The translations under genes and the position numbers were made by a program. From Lachnoclostridium sp. UBA3775 (GTDB lineage Bacteria; Bacillota; Clostridia; Lachnospirales; Lachnospiraceae), in contig DFFN01000099.1 in the NCBI GenBank assembly GCA_002369525.1, positions 1 to 25,021 of the forward strand: a stretch of 25,021 nucleotides of DNA. Direction: 5' to 3'. The notes beneath the pieces are model-generated. The model had not been told where the DNA came from and did no database searches. It saw only the letters and a list, made by a program, of their open reading frames with translations. Positions 1 to 7,560 of this stretch are shown here, piece by piece (position 1 is the stretch's first letter; the number at the start of each line of letters is the position of its first letter).

Positions 1-605
1 AGATGCCAGAAATGGCCTGCCTGATCCTCATAGTTAACCTCTGCATCGGAAATGGAGGTAAGGCAGTGAGGACACCAGTTGATTATCCTCTCGCCGCGGT
101 AGATAAGTCCCTTCTTGTAGAGGTTGACGAAAACCTCCTTTACGGCCTTGTTGCAGCCCTCGTCCATGGTAAAGCGCTCGCGGTCCCAGTCGCATGAGGA
201 ACCGAGCTTGCGGAGCTGCTTAACTATCCTTCCGCCGTACTGCTCCTTCCACTTCCATGCTCTCTCAAGGAATTTCTCGCGTCCAAGGTCCTCTTTTGTA
301 AGACCTTCGGCCTTCATGGCCTCAACTATCTTTGCTTCGGTAGCGATCGATGCATGGTCGGTTCCGGGAAGCCAGAGTGCCTCATAGCCGGCCATTCTCT
401 TGTAACGGATAAGTATATCCTGCATTGTATTGTCGAGCGCATGTCCCATATGGAGCTGCCCGGTGATATTGGGCGGCGGAATTACGATGGTAAACGGTTT
501 CTTCTCGGGATTTACATTAGCATGAAAATATTTTTTTGTCTCCCACTTTTCATACAGGCGGTCCTCAATATCCGCCGGATTATAGGTTTTTTCGAGTTGT
601 TTCAT
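1..605 (-). CDS. valS: Valyl-tRNA synthetase, N-terminal part (cut by window edge)
   Basis: Attaches valine to tRNA-Val in the cytoplasm. About 201 N-terminal residues are present and the frame runs open off the window start. The class I signature is visible as PPPNITGQLHMGH (HIGH-type box HMGH at residues 52-55), followed by the ValS-typical GTDHASIAT block near residue 81 and a NWCPHC cysteine pair in the last third. The start is the ATG at 605-603, 22 bp after the stop of the upstream TPR-like gene. Ribosome binding is weak (AAAGGA about 13 nt upstream, AGAG closer). The catalytic KMSKS loop and anticodon domain lie outside. No T-box leader, the usual control of Firmicute valS, fits in the 22-bp gap, so expression probably depends on the operon upstream. 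Identity is near certain from the motif set. Confidence 0.95.
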   Translation of the reverse strand, partial: MKQLEKTYNPADIEDRLYEKWETKKYFHANVNPEKKPFTIVIPPPNITGQLHMGHALDNTMQDILIRYKRMAGYEALWLPGTDHASIATEAKIVEAMKAEGLTKEDLGREKFLERAWKWKEQYGGRIVKQLRKLGSSCDWDRERFTMDEGCNKAVKEVFVNLYKKGLIYRGERIINWCPHCLTSISDAEVNYEDQAGHFWH

Positions 606-627
606 CTCTCTTTTTTGTTCCTTTCAT

Positions 628-1458
628 TTATGTCTGATTATCTCTGTAATTCTGTTTAAGCCTTCCCAGCGTCTCGTCAAACAGCCACCAGAAATCCTCA
701 TCATTGTCTTTTATCTCCATCAGCTTCAGTACATTCAGGTAGTCGGAATTATATTCCCTGTTGTCCTCAATGAAATAGAACTGATTTTCAATCCTTCTTA
801 CCAATTCGTCATCGCCCGCATGCTCGGAGATTTCGCGGTTGAAGCCTTCCTCGTCTCCGTCGAGCTTCAGGCAGTAAATATACTGGCAGAGCGATTCCTT
901 ATTGTTGTTTTTATGATAGGCGCTGTCAAAAAGCTTTGCCGCCGCTTGAAAACGGCCGTTCCTTGCCGTAAGCACCCCGAGATTATGGGCCACATCCCCC
1001 TGCGCGGAGGTCGCAAGCGACGAAAACTCGCGGTCATCCATCAGCTGCCTGTACTCGAAGCCCGCCTCACGATATTTGCGGAAGCGCATAAGCATGTCCG
1101 CATGCCGCTTTTTCCTTTCAACCGGAAGCATATCATAAAGCTGGTCGATCTCTTTTATCAGGTTGTTTATTTCCTCTTCCGTATAGTAATCGGTGCTTAC
1201 GAAGATCGATACCACTATATCCTTAAGACCCGAACCGCGGTGTATCAGCTGCTCAAGGAAATCGGCCCTCTCGGTCATGCCGAGCTCGGTCCTTATCCAT
1301 GTGATCAGCGATATGTTGGAGAGATCCTCCTCAAGAGTATCGATGTTGTGGTACAGATAGTAGCACAGCTCCTCCATCGTATAAACGCTGATTCCGGTGG
1401 TCTGAAAGGTATACGGCAGCTTCGCCTTATTGCCTATACAGTAAATAAATTTTCCCAT
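628..1458 (-). CDS. TPR-like helical protein of unknown function
   Basis: A 276-residue soluble protein with no signal peptide or membrane segment. Residues 1-60 carry a distinctive start (MGKFIYCIGNKAKLPY, then YTMEELCYYLYHNI) that I recall, without being able to check, from Lachnospiraceae proteins encoded beside DUF5716/DUF5717. The middle is charged and helical. Residues about 155-215 read as degenerate tetratricopeptide repeats (HNLGVLTARNGRFQAAAKLF, then a second helix pair), and the C-terminus is acidic and helical. It follows the actin-like gene by 14 bp with an AGAAGGGA ribosome site, and valS starts 22 bp downstream. I infer a protein-protein adaptor that works with its two upstream partners. 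No enzymatic motif is visible and no function is claimed. Confidence 0.85.
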   Translation of the reverse strand: MGKFIYCIGNKAKLPYTFQTTGISVYTMEELCYYLYHNIDTLEEDLSNISLITWIRTELGMTERADFLEQLIHRGSGLKDIVVSIFVSTDYYTEEEINNLIKEIDQLYDMLPVERKKRHADMLMRFRKYREAGFEYRQLMDDREFSSLATSAQGDVAHNLGVLTARNGRFQAAAKLFDSAYHKNNNKESLCQYIYCLKLDGDEEGFNREISEHAGDDELVRRIENQFYFIEDNREYNSDYLNVLKLMEIKDNDEDFWWLFDETLGRLKQNYRDNQT

Positions 1459-1472
1459 TTACTTTTCCCTTC

Positions 1473-2735
1473 TCAGAACTTTATCACCTTTTCCCATATT
1501 CTGTAGGAATTTTCAAAAAATTCCCCGAAGCCCAGATCCCGGACGGTAAGCACCGCGGTATCGCGGTCAAGAAACCTCACACTCACCGAGACCCTCGTGG
1601 TCTTGTTCTCCCTCTGCTCGATATTTTTGAGTTTCATGACTATATGCTTGGTTTCCTTGCGCACCGTATGGTAAACCGAGAAGAAAACCTCGTCTGTATT
1701 GTCAAGTATTCCTACGGTCTTTGCCTTCACCTTATCCCAGTTCACACCGGCCTCGACAAGCCTGAACTCTCCGATGTGATTGTCCTTGAACATTCTGATA
1801 GACACCGAATATCTCACCTGCTTGTCGGTCAGGAACAGGAAATCCTTATAGTCGGGCCTGTTTTTTATGAGTCCCGCATATGCCGCCCCCTTTGAATAGA
1901 GGTTCTGACCCTTAAACACCCTTCGCCCGAGGCAGAGGCTCTTTATCGCCTCATCGGCCCAAGTTCCGTCGAAGCCTGCCCCCGTAAAGTACAGGGTCGA
2001 TACGATCTGCCTGTAAAGAAGCCGGTCCGTCACTGTTTTAAAAGCCGACAATGCCCTGCTCTCCGAATTGCCCGCAAGCATCTTATAGCTGAGCTCTCCG
2101 GCAAGGTCCTGTCCCCATGCGGTAACAGTTACCGGCAGTCCTTTTTTGCTTACAGAAAGCTGATAATACTTAAGTCCTTCTTCATCAAAATCAAAAAGGC
2201 CGACATCATTCACCCAGAGTTCTTTTTTCTGGCTGACCGCATAGTACATGAAGCTTTCCATGTAGCTGAGGACCGAAAGATTTCCGGAGCTCACGCCCAC
2301 CGACTCAAAAGCATTTTCTATCGCCTTCTTCAGCACATCGGTTTTTTCCCTGACGGTCACATAGACTCCGGCAACCTCATCCTGAAGGTAACGCTGTCTG
2401 ACAGCCGCAAAAACCTTGCGGATGAACCTGTCAAGAAGGGCGTTCCCGGAATATGCCGTACCGAAAATATCCGTGCTCTCGCCGCTCTCCACCTTTTCAA
2501 GTATGCCCGAGACGAACACGCCCGCATCGCGGTTTCTGAGCCTGATCGCCTCTTCTCCGGCGATCCAGTCCCTGGTGTCGTTCCTGACTCCGAGCACGGT
2601 CGGGATCAGGTACATGCTCTTGTTCGGCACGATGGAGATTGATTCCGGCTCGCCGCCGTTGACACTGACCGAAATCTGTGTCGTGTCGGCTCCGAGATCG
2701 ATGCCTATGATAAGTTGTCTTGAACTTTCGTCCAT
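1473..2735 (-). CDS. Actin/Hsp70-fold protein, DUF5716-like
   Basis: A 420-residue soluble protein. The N-terminal ~290 residues follow the sugar kinase/Hsp70/actin plan: phosphate-1 loop GIDLGADTTQIS (residues 11-22), a degenerate phosphate-2 position NDVGLFDFD (176-184), an adenosine-type motif YFTGAGFDGTWADEA (249-263) and GAAYAGL (283-289), which matches the Hsp70 end-of-domain helix. Residues 290-420 form a separate beta-rich tail, so this is not a DnaK with a canonical substrate domain. I recall this architecture as DUF5716, which I could not confirm. Start: ATG at 2735 preceded by AGGAGAGG, 13 bp after the large upstream gene. ATP binding looks plausible. Hydrolysis is uncertain because the glycine-rich phosphate-2 loop is altered. 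It may be a specialised chaperone or filament protein serving its operon partners. Confidence 0.85.
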   Translation of the reverse strand: MDESSRQLIIGIDLGADTTQISVSVNGGEPESISIVPNKSMYLIPTVLGVRNDTRDWIAGEEAIRLRNRDAGVFVSGILEKVESGESTDIFGTAYSGNALLDRFIRKVFAAVRQRYLQDEVAGVYVTVREKTDVLKKAIENAFESVGVSSGNLSVLSYMESFMYYAVSQKKELWVNDVGLFDFDEEGLKYYQLSVSKKGLPVTVTAWGQDLAGELSYKMLAGNSESRALSAFKTVTDRLLYRQIVSTLYFTGAGFDGTWADEAIKSLCLGRRVFKGQNLYSKGAAYAGLIKNRPDYKDFLFLTDKQVRYSVSIRMFKDNHIGEFRLVEAGVNWDKVKAKTVGILDNTDEVFFSVYHTVRKETKHIVMKLKNIEQRENKTTRVSVSVRFLDRDTAVLTVRDLGFGEFFENSYRIWEKVIKF

Positions 2736-2748
2736 TAAACCTCTCCTG

Positions 2749-5700
2749 TTATACTATTTCATGGAAAAGCTGTGAAATAGCAAATTCGTTCTTTACATAA
2801 TCGTTAAGAAGCGCTACCGCCGCGCCCTTGTCTCTTGCGTTTCTGGCGCTTATTATCGCATTTATCCTTGAAAAACGGCTCTTTGAACGTCCCGACGGAT
2901 CGTCGCGTCCCGTAACTGTCTGTTTTTCGGTTCCCGAAACATTTTCTCCGTCATCGTCGGTTATCACATATTCAATGGTCTCCTGTGCAAAAAGCACGAT
3001 CTCCTTGATGAATATACCGTAGCAGACATTCCTCATCGCTTCTTCCCTTACGACCCTCTTGCCATCCTGTCTGGAGGCGATCATTATCATTATCCTGTGC
3101 TCGGGATTTGAGCGGTATTCGATATATAATTTATCATCCATGTCTTCGGGCAGCCTGAAATATTCGGCAAAGCGCATGAAGCACGGAAGTATCTTTCCTT
3201 TGCTTACCATCACTTCGAGCCAGTGCTTCGAGAAATCCTGCTCCTCTTTGCTGAGCTCTCCCGCATTTGCGTAGCGCTTAAGCAGGGCGAGGATAACGAT
3301 GTCGTTAGTCTCGTAGTAAGCATCCTTTTTCATGTTATCCACAGTAACCGCCGTAAGCGGTACATCCGAAATCAGGTACTTATAGGACAGATAATTGAAA
3401 TATGCCTTGGTAAGCATCCTGTTCTTGGATCTTCTGTGGTAGTGTATGTAAACCTGCTCGCCGTAAGGCAGGTAGCTTTCCGTGAAAAGTATCTGCACAA
3501 GCAGTCTCTCGTCAAAATCCGAGGTAGCGCATTTGGCCTCCACGGCTTCCTGCCATATATCATAAAGCCTTCCCGTCAGGCCGTTATAGAAATTGACAAG
3601 ATATACCAGCATTTTTTCGCTTCTTCTGCCGTTTGCAAAAAGCAGGCAGCACACATCGAGTATCGTTTTATCGTATTTACCTGCCTCGGCGGGAGTAAGC
3701 GCATTTATGTATTTTTCAAGAAGCTTTGGCTCAACGTCCGAAAAGCCGTACTCATTCATCAGGCAGTAGGCTTTCTCGTACTGTTCCCTAAGTATCATGA
3801 GGCCGATAAGCTTGCCCCTGGCCTTGGAGTTCATCACGCCGTAATCCAGTCTGTCAAGATCGTCCTCCGGTATCTCATCCTGGGAATGATCGTAGAAATA
3901 TAGCGCGAGCTCCGCAAGATAAAGCTCTCTGGTCTTATCGTTTATGCCCGGCAGCATTGTTGCCTGCTTTCTCAGGTCGATCCCGAGCTGGTCAAAGCGG
4001 TGCTGCTTATGGGCTTTTTCCGCAAGATGCAGTATCAGGCGGTCCTTTTCCCTTCCGCGCTGATAAGCCTCTATTGCAAGGCTGTCGTCCTCCATGAGCC
4101 TTGTCACCGTCACATCATCGCCCGGACAGAAACGGTTGTTTGCGGCATCCATCATCAGCACAAGTGCATCATCTGTATAAATGTCTACCTGCGCGCTTCC
4201 TCCGATAAGAGGCACGATAAGCTCGTCGTCGGTCTCCTTATGGACCACGCAGACATATTTCATCAATGGATTGTCACAGCTTACCTCATATTTAAAAATT
4301 ACCCTGTAAAGAAATTCGGGGAAGCCTGCCGAGCTCTTCTCATCTCCCATGCAGTCGCTGTAGAGTATCGACATTGCCTTGCCGGCCTTGCCCTCTCTCA
4401 TCTGCTGGGCTGCAAAAAGCCTGATCTTTTCCTTGTAGTTTTCGTAAACTATAGGATTTGAATCCTTGTGCATCACTATGTTGGCATAGAGATAAGCCAG
4501 CTTGCGGTCATTAAGCTTGGAATTGTAAACATAGTACATAAGGACGGACTGGTCAAGATCCTCCTCGATACCGCGGTCAAGCGAATACATGTAGTATTCG
4601 TAAAGATCGGCTATTCTTATATTTTCCTCAACGCCCCTCTGGTACCACTTGAAGTACCTGTTTTCCTTCCTGAAACCGCGGATAAGCACCTGGCATATGG
4701 CCGTAAGCGCATCCTTGGGCTGGTACCTGTCATATATCATGGTAAGGATATTGACAAACACCTTGCTGTAGGTCCTTGCTCTTAAAATAAGCGCGGTAGC
4801 CTGTGCCGCAAGATCCTTTGAGCAATAGTCCCTCTTCAGCGCAAACATCAAGGTCCCGAGTTCAAAATCTCCGGTTTCCTTCAAAAGAAGAGGCTCGTTG
4901 TTGTATATGTCTGCCGCCAGTCTGAAAAGCAGCGGGCTTCTGCAGCCTGCCTCAAAGCAGTTTCTAAGCTCCTCAAGCCCATACTTCGGATTTTTCTCAA
5001 AACGTTCTTCGCATTTATACGCCACAAGCCTTAGAAGATGCTCTTCGGGATTTACATTGATAAGCGTATAAAGCTCCTCAAGATATTTTTCGTTATCATC
5101 CTGACGGTTCTGATGCATCAGGTAAAGATAGATGCCTTTGGCCAGAACGCCGCCTTCCGCAACCTCCTCGTCGGTGATATTGTTAAACAAAGCGTTTGCC
5201 GGGCTCTCCTTGCCGGAAAGCTTGTAAAGCCTTACTCTGTAAAGCTTTGAAAGAAGCGTATCCTTTTCGGTAAGCATATCATAGCGGTCCAAAAGCGCTC
5301 TTGCCTCCGAAACATAACGGCCCGCAGGTATCTGGTTCATCGAATAAGCAAGATAATTATCCATGGCCTTGATGATCAGATGGTTGATCAGCATGTCTTT
5401 TTCGCGATCGGCCTTATCCTCATGAGGAAGGATGCAGGTAAAAGGAATCGTCTTTGTCACACCGCAGCCCGAAAGCGTTATCTCGCATTTGTTGACCCCT
5501 CGCTTCATACGCTCGGGATAAATAACATATTTCAGCTCGTATTCCGAGCCGATGAAATCATCATTGCTTATTATCTGTGATTCCGGTTCCACAAAATCGG
5601 CGCTGACAGCCACGTTAAGCTCGATATAGCCCCAGTTGCTTTTACTGATTTTTATGGAATCCGAAAAGCTGGACATGCCGACTGTGTACTTTTTCTCGGC

Positions 5701-6291
5701 TTCGGCAAGTTCAACCGCAACTGCCATCTTCTTTCTTGTACCGACAAGAAACTCCTCCAGAGCCACAGAGGCGGATGGTGACTTCAAAAGCCTTTCCCTG
5801 AGAAGAACATGGCCGGGCTCATAGTAGTTTAAAAAGCTCTCGAACTCAGGCAGAACAAACAGTCTCTTTGCCTCGTTATGATTATTTCTTGCAAGCGCGG
5901 CAAACTGGACGAGATTCCTTACCGGTCCCTCAACAGAATTAAGGACAGGAGCCACAACCTTGAAACGATAAGGCAGGGTGATCTCACCGCAGCTTGTAAC
6001 AAAATTCAGCTGCCCTTCTATCTTCTCGCCGACCTCGGCATATTCAGCATTACAGACTATCTCGATAACGTTCTCGCTGCCCACAAAACCGGGGTTGGAT
6101 ACGGTCACGGCAGGATTTGTGGAATATACAAGACCTTTCATACTGATACCGGCTTCATTTCCGATACTGACTGAGGCAGAGCGCTTTTTTCCCATTGCAG
6201 CATTAAGGGCTATTTTTTCTTCACTCAGCACTATGTGAGGAAGCTCATAGGTCATATAACCCTTAGAAAGCTGTTCAATCTTCTCTCTCAT
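2749..6291 (-). CDS. Large Ig-like plus alpha-solenoid protein, DUF5717-like
   Basis: About 1180 residues, the first gene of the operon. The start is the ATG at 6291 (MREKIEQLSKGYMTYELPH), which has AAAGGAG 10 nt upstream. A start 13 codons earlier (6330) has no good ribosome site. Residues 1-300 hold two beta-sandwich-like stretches rich in V/I/N/G strands (for example NPAVTVSNPGFVGSENVIEI), with a helical insert between them. From about residue 310 to the end the protein is helical with solenoid-like repeats, ending in a basic linker and the tail FHEIV. There is no signal peptide and no membrane helix, so it is probably cytoplasmic despite its surface-like beta domains. I recall it as a DUF5717 family protein of Lachnospiraceae. 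No catalytic motif is visible. Size and repeats suggest a scaffold. Confidence 0.85.
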   Translation of the reverse strand: MREKIEQLSKGYMTYELPHIVLSEEKIALNAAMGKKRSASVSIGNEAGISMKGLVYSTNPAVTVSNPGFVGSENVIEIVCNAEYAEVGEKIEGQLNFVTSCGEITLPYRFKVVAPVLNSVEGPVRNLVQFAALARNNHNEAKRLFVLPEFESFLNYYEPGHVLLRERLLKSPSASVALEEFLVGTRKKMAVAVELAEAEKKYTVGMSSFSDSIKISKSNWGYIELNVAVSADFVEPESQIISNDDFIGSEYELKYVIYPERMKRGVNKCEITLSGCGVTKTIPFTCILPHEDKADREKDMLINHLIIKAMDNYLAYSMNQIPAGRYVSEARALLDRYDMLTEKDTLLSKLYRVRLYKLSGKESPANALFNNITDEEVAEGGVLAKGIYLYLMHQNRQDDNEKYLEELYTLINVNPEEHLLRLVAYKCEERFEKNPKYGLEELRNCFEAGCRSPLLFRLAADIYNNEPLLLKETGDFELGTLMFALKRDYCSKDLAAQATALILRARTYSKVFVNILTMIYDRYQPKDALTAICQVLIRGFRKENRYFKWYQRGVEENIRIADLYEYYMYSLDRGIEEDLDQSVLMYYVYNSKLNDRKLAYLYANIVMHKDSNPIVYENYKEKIRLFAAQQMREGKAGKAMSILYSDCMGDEKSSAGFPEFLYRVIFKYEVSCDNPLMKYVCVVHKETDDELIVPLIGGSAQVDIYTDDALVLMMDAANNRFCPGDDVTVTRLMEDDSLAIEAYQRGREKDRLILHLAEKAHKQHRFDQLGIDLRKQATMLPGINDKTRELYLAELALYFYDHSQDEIPEDDLDRLDYGVMNSKARGKLIGLMILREQYEKAYCLMNEYGFSDVEPKLLEKYINALTPAEAGKYDKTILDVCCLLFANGRRSEKMLVYLVNFYNGLTGRLYDIWQEAVEAKCATSDFDERLLVQILFTESYLPYGEQVYIHYHRRSKNRMLTKAYFNYLSYKYLISDVPLTAVTVDNMKKDAYYETNDIVILALLKRYANAGELSKEEQDFSKHWLEVMVSKGKILPCFMRFAEYFRLPEDMDDKLYIEYRSNPEHRIMIMIASRQDGKRVVREEAMRNVCYGIFIKEIVLFAQETIEYVITDDDGENVSGTEKQTVTGRDDPSGRSKSRFSRINAIISARNARDKGAAVALLNDYVKNEFAISQLFHEIV

Positions 6292-6315
6292 AACAAAAGC
6301 ACTCCTTTCGGTAAG

Positions 6316-6353
6316 ATATAAGGCCTGCACTTAAAAGGCATACCACCTTATAT
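6316..6353. repeat. Inverted repeat overlapping the -10 of the DUF5717-like operon
   Basis: Perfect 8-bp arms ATATAAGG (6316-6323) and CCTTATAT (6346-6353) are separated by 22 bp. One arm overlaps the -10 element and the presumed start of transcription. The arm position fits a DNA operator better than an RNA hairpin, because most of the distal arm lies upstream of the expected first transcribed base. No regulator can be named. Confidence 0.4.
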
Positions 6354-6380
6354 TCTACCAAAAGGAGCGCTCATTTTCAA
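6352..6380 (-). promoter_or_regulatory. Sigma-A-type promoter for the DUF5717-DUF5716-TPR-valS operon
   Basis: The minus strand reads TTGAAA (6380-6375), a 17-bp spacer and TAGAAT (6357-6352). The spacer contains the perfect 8-bp palindrome GAGCGCTC, flanked by AAAA and TTTT. It lies between the rplT stop and the first codon at 6291. Spacing and boxes are close to consensus, so a promoter call is reasonable. Confidence 0.6.
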
Positions 6381-6409
6381 TAGTTTTTTGTTTTTATTCG
6401 TCTTATGCT

Positions 6410-6766
6410 TTATGCAAGCTTAGCCTTTGCTACTTCAGCAACCTTTGCGAAACCGTCAGCATCGTTTACGGCGAGCTCAGCGAGCATCTTTCTGTTGATA
6501 TCAACCTCAGCAAGCTTAAGACCATGCATAAGCTTTGAGTATGAAAGACCGTTAAGTCTTGCAGCAGCATTGATTCTTGCGATCCAGAGCTGTCTGAACT
6601 GTCTCTTTCTTTCCTTGCGTCCTGCATATGCCGAAGTAAGTGCGCGCATTACGGACTGCTTAGCAACCCTGTACTGCTTGCTTCTTGCGCCTCTGTATCC
6701 TTTAGCGAGCTTTAAAACTCTGTTGTGCTTCTTTTTAGCATTCAAGCCACCTTTAATTCTAGCCAT
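6410..6766 (-). CDS. rplT: 50S ribosomal protein L20
   Basis: A 118-residue basic protein that binds 23S rRNA early in large-subunit assembly and, in Firmicutes and enterobacteria, represses its own operon. The sequence is diagnostic: MARIKGGLNAKKKHNRVLKL at the start, AKGYRGARSKQYRVAKQSVM, then RQLWIARINAAARLNGLSYS. Length matches the family. It is the last gene of infC-rpmI-rplT, 23 bp after rpmI, with an AGAG-rich ribosome site. I see no convincing intrinsic terminator after its stop, so some read-through into the next operon is possible. L20 is also the likely ligand of the leader described upstream of infC. Confidence 0.97.
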   Translation of the reverse strand: MARIKGGLNAKKKHNRVLKLAKGYRGARSKQYRVAKQSVMRALTSAYAGRKERKRQFRQLWIARINAAARLNGLSYSKLMHGLKLAEVDINRKMLAELAVNDADGFAKVAEVAKAKLA

Positions 6767-6789
6767 TTTTCTCTACCTCTCTTTTGATC

Positions 6790-6987
6790 TTATAAATAGG
6801 GCAAAATCTTCTTCATGTTCTTAACATTTGTCTCATCGGTCATGGTGGACTTACGAAGATCTCTCTTTAACTTAGTCGACTTCTTGGTAAGAATGTGCTG
6901 CTTTCCTGCCTTCATTCTCTTCAGCTTTCCTGTTCCTGTCTTTGAAAATCTTTTAGCAGCGGAACTGCTTGTCTTCATCTTAGGCAT
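6790..6987 (-). CDS. rpmI: 50S ribosomal protein L35
   Basis: A 65-residue, very basic protein of the large ribosomal subunit, with the family pattern MPKMKTSSSAAKRFSKTGTG followed by KLKRMKAGKQHILTKKSTK. Length is normal. ATG at 6987 has a strong AGGAGGGA site. The 48-bp gap after infC holds a small hairpin, CCC-GUAA-GGG on the transcript (7034-7025), just behind the infC stop. Whether it matters for L35/L20 translation is unknown. Middle gene of the infC-rpmI-rplT operon. Confidence 0.97.
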   Translation of the reverse strand: MPKMKTSSSAAKRFSKTGTGKLKRMKAGKQHILTKKSTKLKRDLRKSTMTDETNVKNMKKILPYL

Positions 6988-7035
6988 TATTATTTCCCTC
7001 CTGTTTTTTGATCAATACAAACTACCCTTACGGGA

Positions 7036-7548
7036 TCAGTTTTCCTTTTTCTTTGCAAGCGTTGCAATAAGGTTTCTGCCTTCCATCTTTGCAGCCTTGT
7101 CAACACTTGCGATATCAGCCAGTTTTTCGCAAAAGGCATCCATTATTTCGCGTCCTGTCTGAAGATGTGCCATCTCACGGCCGCGGAATTTAAGGGTAAC
7201 CTTTACTTTATCTCCTTTTTCGATAAACTTCCGTGCCTGATTTGCCTTGGTATTGAGGTCGTTGTCATCAATATTCGGAGACAAACGGATTTCCTTGACC
7301 TCCATGGTCTTTTGCTTCTTCTTCGCGTCCTTCTGCTTTCTGAGCTGCTCATAGCGATACTTACCATAGTCAACTATTCTGCATACAGGCGGCTTCGCGG
7401 TAGGCGAAATCATTATCAGGTCAAGCTCTGCCTCGTCGGCAATCTTCTGAGCCTCGGCTGCGGACATAATTCCCAGCTGTGAACCGTCTTCTCCGATCAC
7501 TCGGATTTCTTTCTCACGGATTTGTTCATTCATCAAAATGTCAGCTAT
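7036..7548 (-). CDS. infC: Translation initiation factor IF-3, probable AUA start
   Basis: IF-3 keeps 30S subunits free and checks start codons. Family sequence is clear: MNEQIREKEIRVIGEDGSQL, then VDYGKYRYEQLRKQKDAKKK and the C-domain VKVTLKFRGREMAHLQTGRE. In-frame start options are GTG 7557, ATA 7548, ATT 7539, TTG 7536 and ATG 7533. The only Shine-Dalgarno is GAGGTG at 7560-7555, so the GTG is part of it. Spacing to ATA is 6 nt, to ATT 15, to TTG 18 and to ATG 21. ATA therefore fits best and gives IADILMNEQI, close in length to the start I recall for B. subtilis IF-3, which uses AUU. Rare start codons are the known self-limiting device of infC genes. The start is inference; the gene identity is not in doubt. 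Confidence 0.93.
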   Translation of the reverse strand: MADILMNEQIREKEIRVIGEDGSQLGIMSAAEAQKIADEAELDLIMISPTAKPPVCRIVDYGKYRYEQLRKQKDAKKKQKTMEVKEIRLSPNIDDNDLNTKANQARKFIEKGDKVKVTLKFRGREMAHLQTGREIMDAFCEKLADIASVDKAAKMEGRNLIATLAKKKEN

Positions 7549-7560
7549 TGTTAACACCTC

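Noticed and set aside
820..1506. Plus-strand open frame of 228 codons opposite the TPR-like gene
   Set aside because: No ribosome site or recognisable domain; it overlaps a well-formed minus-strand gene with matching operon spacing, so it is a frame shadow.
3223..3903. Plus-strand open frame of 226 codons opposite the DUF5717-like gene
   Set aside because: Same reasoning: low-complexity translation, no start signals, complete overlap with a long real gene.
6324..6350. AGGTGGTATGCC on the minus strand, reminiscent of the T-box core sequence ahead of an operon ending in valS
   Set aside because: The presumed transcription start lies next to it, so there is no room for Stem I and the specifier loop, and no terminator/antiterminator pair follows. 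The match is partial and best explained by chance.
6358..6378. GAGCGCTC palindrome with flanking A/T runs as an rplT terminator
   Set aside because: A perfect 8-bp palindrome leaves no loop for a stable stem, the U-run is short, and the position coincides with the spacer of a good promoter.
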